The notes beneath the pieces are model-generated. The model made no database searches, was not told the origin of the DNA, and was given only the letters and a program-made list of their open reading frames with translations. A DNA stretch of 64,000 nt. Source: VAZQ01 sp963712565. Its GTDB lineage: Bacteria; Pseudomonadota; Alphaproteobacteria; Rhizobiales; Xanthobacteraceae. The translations under genes and the position numbers were made by a program. The DNA is taken from positions 1-64,000 of the forward strand of contig CAVQIP010000068.1 in the NCBI GenBank assembly GCA_963712565.1, in the 5' to 3' direction. This document shows, one piece after another, positions 30,725-40,800 of this stretch (position 1 is its first letter; the number at the start of each line of letters is the position of its first letter).

Positions 30725-32644
30725 ATGTTTGAGGCGGACCGAAGCCGACCGCGAAGCTCCGAGCAGGCACCGCAGTTGCGAGTGGTTGCTGGTGAACCAG
30801 GGCCGCCGCATTGGACCGGATTGGCGGACGCAGGAAATGAAGCAGTATTCTGTTCGGCTTGGCTGTCATCGCAGTGCACCCGCATTTCGGGGATAATTGC
30901 CGGGCTGCTCATGATGCCCCCGCCAGCCAAGGGACTATCGGTCGCTTCGACCTCTTGGCCCCAGCGCAACCCTTATATTGAAGATCTGTTACGGCTTGCC
31001 GAGCGCGCCTCATTGGAGCGGCGCGCGATCGTTTCGCCGGGACGAATGGGTTCCGACACCAGTGTGCAACCGGTCGGCCTTTTCGTCGCATTGCCGCTTG
31101 GGCCTGGAAGCCAGCCCATCGCGGTTGCTGCTGTCGCTCTGGCATCGGGCAGCTCCGCCGCGCTGGCTCCCGAAAGCGTCGCCGAACAGCTGCGATGGGG
31201 TGCGGGCTGGCTCGAAGCCCTGCCCTGGGCGCGGCGCTCCAAGGACGCTTCAACCGATGTTGCTCGAGCCGCATCGTGCCTCGATCTCCTTGCCGCAATC
31301 GGGGAGCAGCCGCGACTGCAGGGGATGGCGATCGCCGTCGCTAACGATCTCGCTACCCGTCTGCGCTGCGATCGCGTGTCGATGGGCGTGATCAGGCGAA
31401 ACGGCAGCAGTTCGCCTGCGCGCGATTTCCCATTCCGCGAGCTTCAAGGGCCAAGGCCGCCTGGTCGATGCGATCGAGAACGCGATGGAGGAGGCGATCG
31501 ATCAACGCTGCTCGGTCGCCTATCCGCCGCTGCCCGCGACCGAACGCGCCGTGACCATGGCCCATCGGGCGCTTGCGGAGATCGTCAGGGTGCCCGGGCG
31601 CATCGCTGATGTCCGTCGTGCTGGCCGACAGTAAGGGCGAACTGATCGGTGCAATCACCTTCGAACGTCACCGTGACGAAGCTTTCGACGAAGGAGACAT
31701 TGCAACTGGCCGAAGCCATCGCGGCGCTTCTTGGACCTATTGTTGGACTGCAGCTTCGGGCGAACAGGCTGGTCGCCGGCCGCGTCATCGATCGCGTCGA
31801 CGACGGCTTTGTGGCACTGTTCGGACCTCGGCGCCCAGGTCTTGAAGCTCGGCGCATCGGCGTCATCGCGCTCGCTCTGTTTCTAGCCCTTGCGAAGGGC
31901 GAGCACCGCGTCACCGCAAAGTCGGTGCTCGAAGCGGAAGTGCAGCGCGCCGCCGTCGCGCCATTCGACGGGTTCATTCGTGCTGCCCCCGTTCGCGCCG
32001 GTGATACCGTGAAGAGCCGGCGATCTCTTGGCTGCGCTTGATGACCGCGACCTCATTCTCGACCGCCTGAAGTGGCGCGCTGAGCGCGACAAGCTCGTGC
32101 AGCAACATCGCGATGCGCTGTGCCAAGCACGATCGCAGCAATCTCGTCGTTCTGGAGTCCCAAATTCGCCAGGCCGAATCGCAACTCGCTCTTGCGGAGG
32201 AAAAGCTCTCGCGCGCTCGCATTCTCGCGCCCTTCGACGGAATCGTGGTTTCCGGCGATCTCAGCCAGATGCTCGGCTCTCCGGTGGAAAAGGGAAAGAC
32301 TCCTGTTCGAAATTGCGCCGCTCAATTCCTATCGCCTGATCGTTCACGTCGACGAACGCGACGTCCGCTACATCGCGATTGGACAAAGCGGTACCGTTGC
32401 GCTCGCAGGCAGTCCCGGGGACCCATTGCCGCTGACCCTAAGCAAGATCACGCCCGTGACCGTCGCCGAGGAAGGGCGCAATTCTTTCCGCGTCGAGGCT
32501 CGGCTGACGGAACTCGGTCCACAATTGCGGCCGGGGATGGAAGGCGTCGCCAAGATCGAAACGGGGCAACGCTCGATCGTGTGGATCTGGACGCACGCCG
32601 TCGTCGATTGGCTGCGCCTCGCCGCCTGGAAGTACTTGCCTTGA
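30725..32644 (+). pseudogene. GAF-domain / HlyD fusion protein, several frameshifts
   Basis: About 640 codons. An N-terminal region (FCSAWLSSQCTRISGIIAGL, RLAERASLERRAIVSPG) leads to a GAF-like sensor domain (DLLAAIGEQPRLQGMAIAVA, RCDRVSMGVI, SVVLADSKGELIGAITFERH). A membrane span follows (RRIGVIALALFLALAKGEHR), then a HlyD adaptor: VQRAAVAPFDGFIRAAPVRA, the coiled coil QIRQAESQLALAEEKLSRAR, LAPFDGIVVSGDLSQMLG, and the barrel YRLIVHVDERDVRYIAIGQ. Frames change near 31,400, 31,600, 31,840, 32,030, 32,130 and 32,305 (one extra A in AAA). The stop at 32644 lies 10 bases before the next start, so they form an operon. Confidence 0.75.
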
Positions 32645-32654
32645 GCACGGGCAC

Positions 32655-34819
32655 ATGAGCGCGGCGCCATTTCTGAGCTCCTCCTGGTATCGCGTCGCTG
32701 GCCTTCGGCCGAAGCTGCGTGAGCACGCGTCGGTCCACCGTCATCGATATCGCGGCAGCAGCTGGTATGTCGTGCACGATCACGCGACTGGCCGCGTGCA
32801 CCGTTTGTCGCCGGCAGGCTACATGATCGTGGGCGGCTATGGACGGAACGCGAACCGTCGATCAGCTATGGCACGAGGCCGCGTTCCGTCTTGGGCAGGA
32901 GGCGCCAAGCCAGGACGAACTCATCCAATTGTTGGCGCAGCTGCATTCTGCCGACCTTCTTCAGACCGAGGTGACGCCGGATTCGGCTGAGCTTCTGGAG
33001 CGTGCCGCGAAAGTGGATCGGGCTCGGTGGCTGAGAAACGTTCTCAATCCGCTGGCGGTGCGGATCCGACTTTGGCATCCCGACACGATTTCTCGAGCGA
33101 ACGTTGCCGTCTGGTGAATTGGCTGTTCGGCTGGCGTGGCGCGTGCTGTGGATGCTCGTGGTGCTGCCGGCAATTGTATTGGCGCCCAGCACTGGCAGGA
33201 GCTCAGCGAGAACGCCTCGGACCGCATCCTCGCTGCCGACAACATTTTGATGATGGCTCTGAGTTATCTCGTGCTCAAAGCCTTGCATGAGCTTGGGCAC
33301 GGATATGCGGTCAAGGCATTCGGAGGAGCGGTCCACGAGATTCGGGATCATGTTCCTGGTGTTCGCGCCGATGCCGTATGTCGACGCGTCCGCAGCATCG
33401 GAATTTCGGAGCAAATGGCAGCGTGCGCTCGTCGGTGCTGCGGGAATGATCGTCGAAGTCTTTATTGCCGCGCTGGCGCTGTATGTGTGGCTCGCGGTCG
33501 AGCAGGGCTTGTCCGCGCGTTCGCCTACAACGCCATGGTGGTCGCCGGCATTTCGACGGTATTGTTCAATGGCAATCCGCTTTTGCGCTATGACGGCTAT
33601 TATATTCTTTCGGATCTTTTGGAGATCCCGAATCTAGCACAGCGCGGCAACTCGCTATTGGGGCTATCTGGTCTACCGCTACGTGTTCCGCACCGAAGGA
33701 TTGCCGGAATTTGTGGCAACGCCGGGCGAGCGAATTTGGCTTTTACTCTATGCGCCGGCATCCTTTATCTATCGCCAATGTGGTGATGCTCGCGATCGCG
33801 ATCTTCATCGCTTCGGAGTATCTCGCCGTTGGTGTCGCGATCGCAATCTGGAGCCTGTTTACGGGCGTCGTCGCTGCCGATCGGCAAGGCGCTTTGGCAG
33901 GTGTTCACGAGCCCGCGCTTGCAGCGCAACCGTACCCGCGCGGTGATGACGACCTTCGGCCTGATCGCTGTGCCGCGTCGATCGCCTGTGTTCTTGATTC
34001 CGGCCCCGCTCTACACGACGACCGAGGGCGTGGTCTGGCTCCCAGAGAGTGCCAACGTGCGCGCTGGAACGGATGGCTTCGTGCGCCGGCTCCTGGTCGA
34101 ACCAGGACAGCGTTGTGTCGCTCGGCGAGGCGCTGATCGAGAGTGAAGAGCCGACGCTGAACGCGGAACTCGAATATTTGCGGGCAGCGTGTCGCCGAGC
34201 TCGAGGCGAGACTTGCCTCCGAGCGTTTCACCGACCGGGTGAAGGCGGAGATCACGACCACCGAATTGGACAACGCGCGAGCCGAGTTGGCGACCAAAAC
34301 CAATCGCGCCGAGCGTCTCGTCGCGCGAAGCCGGGGCGAGGGCACGTTTGCGGTGATGAGACCGCAGGATCTGCCAGGACGCTTCGTGCGGGAAGGCCAG
34401 CAGATCGGGTACGTGCTACCACCGGGCTCGCGCATCGTCCGTGCGACGATTCGACAGGACGATATCGATCTCGTTCGCCATCGGCTGCGCAGCACCACGG
34501 TCAAGCTCGCGGAGCGCCTGGATGAGACCCTGCCGGCGCGCATCATTCGTGAGGTGCCAGCCGGCCGCGACGACCTGCCAAGCAAGGCCTTGGGCGGCGC
34601 CGGGCGGCGGCGCCCTTCCGGTCGATCCGCGCGACCCGCAAGGCACGAAGACATTCCAGCGCGTTTTCCAGGTGGACATCGAGCTGCCGCTCGATGTCGC
34701 CGTCAGCGGCCGCATTCGGCAGCCGCGCATATGTGCGCTTCGATCATGAATGGGAGCCAATAGGCCAACAGATTTGGCGGCGGGCGAGGCAGCTCCTGCT
34801 ATCCCGGCTTCAGGCCTGA
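32655..34819 (+). pseudogene. PqqD-like / M50 site-2-type protease / HlyD fusion, many frameshifts
   Basis: About 720 codons. The N-terminus has a PqqD-like (leader-binding) domain: SWYVVHDHATGRVHRLSPAG, then DGTRTVDQLWHEAAFRLG. Next is a multi-pass M50 metalloprotease with HELGH (33286-33300) and NPLLRYDGYY (33574-33603, the second zinc-ligand motif), and hydrophobic helices such as AVMLAIAIFIASEYLAVGVA. The C-terminal part is HlyD-like: TTEGVVWLPESANVRAGTDG, coiled coil, FVREGQQIGYVLPPGSRIVR, and FQVDIELPLDVAVS. Frames change about every 150-300 bases, but all motifs survive. Expected at the inner membrane, where it may recognise and cut a leader and guide the substrate onward. Confidence 0.75.
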
Positions 34820-34950
34820 GGTCGCTGCATGATTGTCGCGCATCGACGACGACACATCATCGATGCTAGTCTCCTTTCGGCCGGGACACCCTACGTCGGA
34901 ACGAGCCGATCACAAGAAAAGCAGGCTGGACGACGCCTACTGCTGAATGC

Positions 34951-36869
34951 ATGGGGCCGCGTTTCTCCGCTATTTGCTTTCCGGACTTGAGCGCACGCCA
35001 ACTCGAACGACTTGTTCAGCGGGTCGAGGATCAGGAAAAGCGGCTGATCGACCTGCCGGATGAACGGTTACGCGAGACCGCGGATGAGTTGCGCGGACGA
35101 TTGTTATCGACGAGCTTCGACTCGCGACGAAATAGCCTCTGGCTTTTGCGCTCGCACGTGAGGCCGCGCGTCGGCACACGGGCATGCGCCATTTCCGCGT
35201 TCAGTTGCTCGGCGGCGCTGCAATGATGGGCGGCACCCTCGCCGAAATGCAAACTGGCGAAGGCAAGATCCTTGACGGCGCTGCTGCCCGCGGTTACGGC
35301 CGCACTCATCGGGCCGTCCTGTGCATATCGTGACCGTCAACGACTATCTCGCGCGACGCGACGCCGAGCAGTTTCGTTCCCGTCTACAATGCGCTTGGTC
35401 TCACCGTCGGAGTGGTCGAGCATGGGCAGCAGCCTCAGGATCGGCAGCGGGCCTACGCCTGCGACGTCACCTACTGCACCAACAAGGAGCTCGTGTTCGA
35501 CTACCTGCGAGATCGCCTCGCGCTCGGCGCTCGCCGTGGGCGCGCGCGCCTGCTGGTCGACGAGCTATTCAAGACCAGGTTAGCCGGGCAATCTCAACGT
35601 CTGCTTTTGCGCGGTCTGCATTTTGCCATCGTCGACGAGGCGGACAGTGTCCTCATCGACGAGGCGCGTACACCGCTGATCCTGTCCGGTATGCAGCGGG
35701 CGAAGCCGAAAACGATGCCGGACTGTACGAGACCGCGCTGGATTTCGCGCGCCGGCTGGTGCCGGGCGAGGATTTTCAGGTGCTGGCAAACCGAGAAGGC
35801 GATACGGCTGACGGCACACGGCGAACGCCGAATGTCGGAACTTACCGTGGGACTGCAGGGATTGTGGGCCATTCGTCGAGCGCGAGAAGAGCTGGTTCAA
35901 CAGGCGCTTTCCGCTCTTCATTTGTTCCGACGGGACGTGCAGTACATCGTCGCTGACGGCAAAGTGCAGATCGTCGATGAATATACCGGGCGCGTCATGC
36001 CCGACCGTTCATGGGAAGCGCGGCCTTCACCAGCTCATCGAGGCCAAGGAAAATTGTGCAATCACGGAACGCCGCCATACGCTCGCCCGGATCACATATC
36101 AGCGGTTCTTTCGTCGCTACCTCCACCTTTGCGGCATGACGGGAACGGCGATCGAGACTGCGGGCGAGCTGCGCGCCGTCTACGGATTGCGGGTTGTGCG
36201 CATACCGACGAACCGTCCATTGCGCAGAACGAATTTAGGGACCCAAATCTTTCGTACGGCGGCGCTGAAATGGAATGCGGTGGTCAAATCCGTCGAATGC
36301 AGCAACGCGACAGGGCCGGGCCGTTCTGATCGGAACACGCTCGGTCGACGCTTCTGAACACGTCGGCGAGTTGCTGCTCAAGGCAGGGTTGCAGCCTGTC
36401 ATACTCAATGCGCGACAGGACCGCCAGGAGGCCGAGATCGTGGCCAGCGCCGGGCAACCGGGTCGGGTCACGGTCGCTACCAACATGGCTGGCCGGGGCA
36501 CCGACATCCAACTTCATCCCGCGGTGAGAGAGGCAGGGGGCCTGCACGTCATCTTGACCGAGTATCACGAGTTCACGCCGCATCGATCGCCAGCTGTTCG
36601 GACGAGCAGGACGCCAGGGCGATCCCGGCAGCTACGAGTCAATCGTCGCGCTCGACGATGAACTGTTCCAGCGCTTCGCGGGCAAGCAGTTGCTGCGAAT
36701 CGTCACCAATGGAGTGCGGCTCACGAAGAAAGTCCCCCCCGTTATCGGGCGCGCCTTAAGGGGCTACAGCCAATCTGGTGCCGAGCGACTGCACGGACGC
36801 GCCCGGCGAATGACCTTGGCCGAAGATCATCGCTGGACTAAGAGTCTTGGTTTCGCGGGCACGGAATGA
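34951..36869 (+). pseudogene. Short SecA-like ATPase, many frameshifts
   Basis: About 640 codons, against 830-900 for housekeeping SecA. SecA hallmarks are MRHFRVQLLGGAAMMGGTLA, the Walker A segment MQTGEGK (35247-35267, one extra T follows), VTVNDYLARRDAEQF, FAIVDEADSVLIDEARTPLI, VDEYTGRVMPDRSWE, HLCGMTGTA, TNMAGRGTDIQLH and FGRAGRQGDPGSYES. It ends soon after the second nucleotide-binding domain (TKSLGFAGTE), so most of the helical scaffold/wing region and the zinc tail are absent. A TAG at 35133-35135 also interrupts the best frame. Its stop overlaps an ATG of the next gene (ATGA). Likely a dedicated motor for this locus. Confidence 0.75.
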
Positions 36870-36907
36870 TTCCAGGACAGCAGGCAGAACACGGAAAGGT
36901 TAAGACA

Positions 36908-37672
36908 TTGGCCACGCAACTTATGATCTATGAAACTGCGGTACCCGTGTCGCACGCTCGGCACGGCAACTGCTGCCTTGAAGTGGGGACCAATTACGCA
37001 TTCTGCCGAAACATCAACTCGGTGCCGCTCATGGCGGCGGAGTTTGCGAGCGCGGCGTTGGAATACGCCGTTGTGTTCGGGGGCACTGGCGACGTGGTGA
37101 TGCCAGTCACCGTGCTGGGCGTTCGCACCGATGAGAATCTTTACGTCACCAAGGAAGGCGGCTGGCAGGCCAAGTACGTCCCGGCGTTCGTACGCCGCTA
37201 TCCCTTCGTCTTTTCCAGCCCCGACGACGGCAAGACGTTCACGCTTTGCATTGACGAGGCGTTCCCGGGATTCAATCAGAGCGGCCGTGGCGAGCGCCTA
37301 TTCGGCGACGACGGCAAGCCGACCCCCTACGTGGAGAACGTGCTCAAATTCCTGCAGCAATACCAACTCGAATTCCAGCGCACCCAGGCATTTTGCAAGA
37401 AGCTGAAGGATCTGCAACCTGCTCGAACCGATGCAGGCGCAGATCAATCTGCGGTTCCGGGGAACGCATGGCGCTAGGGGGGTTCTCGGTCGTGAACCGC
37501 GCGCGGCTCAAGACATTGTCGGCCGAGCGTGCTTGCGGAGTTGGTGCGTCTGACGAGCTCGAATTGATCTATGACTCACCTCGTGTCGATGCGAAATTTC
37601 GCGACAGTGAGAGATCGGCTGACCGCGGCGCAGCCCGCGCATAACGCGGGCGGCACTCCGATGGTGCATTAA
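36908..37672 (+). pseudogene. SapC-family protein 2, C-terminal part frameshifted
   Basis: Paralogue of the protein at 28441. By alignment translation starts at TTG 36908 (ATQLMIYETAVPVSHARHGN) with GGAAAGG about 8 bases upstream; an in-frame ATG at 36866 overlapping the SecA-like stop is the alternative. Conserved blocks are INSVPLMAAEF, WQAKYVPAFVRRYPFVFS, LCIDEAFPG and RGERLFGDDGKP. After 37,420 the frame shifts several times; pieced together it reads LLEPMQAQINLR, MALGGFSVVNRARLKTL, DELELIY and MRNFATVRDRL, ending GGTPMVH at 37672. Its linkage to the SecA-like gene supports a joint function. Confidence 0.75.
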
Positions 37673-37895
37673 GCGCCGACAGGATCGCCAGTAGGCGCAA
37701 CTAGGCACGGCAACCGGGCATCGCAATGCAACCAAGCGCAGCGCGATCCGACAGAATCCCCAGCGGTCTCAACTAGTAGCAACGCAATCAGGCGCACTAA
37801 ATGCTTTGATTGTGGCCCAATGGGCGATCTGGTATCATTTTATACTGGGTGCGTGGCGGGGGTTGGTTTTTTAGCGATAGAAATGGGAGGCGTCG
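37673..37895 (+). promoter_or_regulatory. Probable promoter region of the second LEPR-XLL gene
   Basis: 223 bp without a gene, ending with GGGAGG five bases before the ATG at 37896. An AT-rich patch (ATCATTTTATACT, 37834-37846) could hold a -10 element. No clear -35 was identified. Confidence 0.35.
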
Positions 37896-40800
37896 ATGAA
37901 GGGTCTTCTAGAGGCTCCTCGTGCAAATTCTTCCTTCAGCGATCGTCTGTGGCGCAATCGACACTCAAACGAACGTCCAAAGCCTCTTCCGAGACGACAA
38001 AGCTTTCTCCTCGAACCGCTCGAGATTCGCCTGCTGCTTTCCGCCGATCTCCTTGGGCCGCCGGCAATTTGGACGGACCTAGGGCCCGGGGCAATCACCA
38101 ACGCCGCCAACGTCGATCTCGACGGGAACAATAATCCCACCGGCACGCCCTTTCGAACGGGCGACGCTGGCGACATTGACGCGGGCGCGATTGAAGCGGT
38201 CGCGGTCGATCCGACAAATCCCGCGCATGTGGCGATCGGTTCGGTCAACGGCGGGGTGTGGGTGACCGGAAATATCAACGCGGCCCCGGTCGCTTGGACC
38301 ACTAATACCGACCAGCTCCCGTCGCTGGCCATCAGCGCCGTGGCGTTCAGCCCGACCAACGGGAACATCATTTACGCGGGGACCGGCAGCTATACCAATG
38401 GCGCCGTGGGCTTCCAGGCAAACGTCACCAACCCCGCGTCCGTCACAACTGCGGGCTCTGGTGGGGCCGCCGGTTTCGTATATCGCTCCGATGACGGAGG
38501 AGCGAGCTGGAACGTCTTGGGCAACAGCGTCTTCGCCGGGCTTCGCATCAGAGACATAGTGCCAACTTCGCTGAACGCAGGGCAGACGGTGTTTGTTGGA
38601 ACTACCGACGTGAACGGTCCGAACACTGGCGGGGTCTATCGGTCGGATGACAGTGGTGTCACATGGACCCGGCTCTCCGGCGCAAATGGCCTCCCAAATC
38701 AAGGTGTCACGGACCTGATCGCCGACCCGAATAATCCCAACCGGTTCTTTACCGCAGTGCCAAACGGTGCCGGCGCCGGAGTTTATGTACTCGACACGAC
38801 TATCGGGAACAATTGGACTAACGTCACCGGCGATCTGCCCGCCGGCGCACTGGCGGGTCAACGCATTCTGCTTTCGATCAGCACCGCGGGAGCTCATCCG
38901 ATCTGGGCGGGTGTGGTCAATAACGCCGGATTTCTTCAGGGCGTTTACCGTGGACTTGAGGGCGGCGGCACAGTTGCTTGGACAGCCGTTGGCCCCGGCG
39001 GCCAGCCGCCGGACATTTACGGGCTCGCAAATCCGCAAGGCGCGACCAACTTCTCGCTCGTAGCGGATCCGAACCAGGACAACTTCGTCTACGTCGGTGG
39101 CGATGCCAAGAACCCCTTCCCGTTCGGCGGCAACCTGGCGCGCGGCGACTCAACGGCCCAAACCTGGACGGCGATCAGCAGGCTGGGAACGGCATCGGCT
39201 CAGGTGGGTGTTACCTTGCCTCTCGCCGGGGCCAACCCGGCGACAACGGCTCCGCACTCCAACTCGCGCAACATGGTGTTCGACGGTAACAACATTATCG
39301 AGGTGAACGACGGCGGTATCTACCTTCTGACGAACCCGACCGGCGCCGCCGCCGCTCCAACCTGGTCTTCACTTCACGGCAACCTGCAGATTGGCGAGGC
39401 TTACCAGGCCGCCATTGACACGTTGAACACGGCTATGACCACCGACGACGTGTACCTGGATGCGCAGCAGGATGACGGGGCCAACGAGCGCAGCACAGCG
39501 GGCGCTTGGCAAGAAGCCGCGGGGGGAGACGGAACGATCGTACTAACTGATTCTGTAAACGGGCACCGCTACTTCTCTACGCAAAACTTCTCTCTGGAGC
39601 GGCGCGATGGGGGCGGGGCGCTCGTAATTCCCGCTGGCACCATCAACAACGCGGGCGCAATCGCGGGGCTGACGCTCAATGGCGCTGCTCCGGCACCCCA
39701 GGTTGAGGTCATGCCGTTCTTCACCGTCGCCGTCCTGAACGGTTCCAACCCGAACCGGATGTTGGTCGGCGGTAATACCACGCTTTATGAATCGACTGAC
39801 AATGCCAATACCTTCCGCTCAATCGGCGGCCTCAACGGCGCCGGCAACGGCGCTCTTGGAATTGCCGGGCTCACGGAAGTCGTCACCGCGATCGCCTACG
39901 GGAACACCGCGAACGCCAATCTTGCGTATGTGGCCGATCGATTTGCTAACCTGTTGATGACCACGAATATTACCGCCGCAGGCGGAGGGTTCGTGGCGAC
40001 CGACTTCAATGTCGTCGCGGGTGGCAATGCGGCCTTGGGGATCGTCGTCGACCCCAACAATGGCAACATCGCTTACGCTGTCACCAACACTGGCGTTTTC
40101 CGAACAACGAACGGCACCAATTGGACCTCCATCACCGACAACATCTTGCAAATAGCGCAGTCGGGCGGCCGCAACGCCCTGGCCTCGATTGCTCTCTTCA
40201 ATAACGCAACCACAACTACGGCCGACGACGTGTTGCTGGTTGGCGGCTTGGGTGGCGTGTTCCGCCGCCCGGTCTCGGCTGCCCCTAATCCCAACAGCAA
40301 CTGGACCGAATACGGGGAAAAGCTACCCAATGTCCTGGTGACTAGCCTGACCTACAGCGCTCAGGGCGACACCCTGCTGGCCAGTACCTATGGCCGCAGC
40401 AACTGGACCCTGGCCAATGTCACCGCCACGATCTCTGTCCCGGGCATTCTGGAGATTGTGGGTGACGAGAACGGCGCTGCCGAGGACGACACGATTATCC
40501 TGATCCGCGACGCGGCCAATCCGAGTCTGCTTGATGTCTTCATCAATGGAAATATGACCCCATTCCAACTCTCGCTCATACAGCAGGTCAACGTTGACAG
40601 CTTGGGCGGCAACGACACGCTGATCGTTGACAGCAGCAACGGGCTGATCAACGTCCAACTCGGCATTCGCTACAATGGGGGCAACGGCTTCGACAATCTC
40701 CAGCTGGTGCAGACGGGCGGCGCGACGGCAGCGAGCGACACCTACAGCGTCGGTCCGGCGATTGGTTCCGGTGTCAGCACGATTGTCGGAGCGGGAACGG

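Noticed and set aside
28441..37672. Calling the SapC genes antimicrobial-peptide ABC permease SapC
   Set aside because: They have no membrane spans and match the unrelated SapC family named from S-layer loci (INxVPLM, FGDDGKP motifs).
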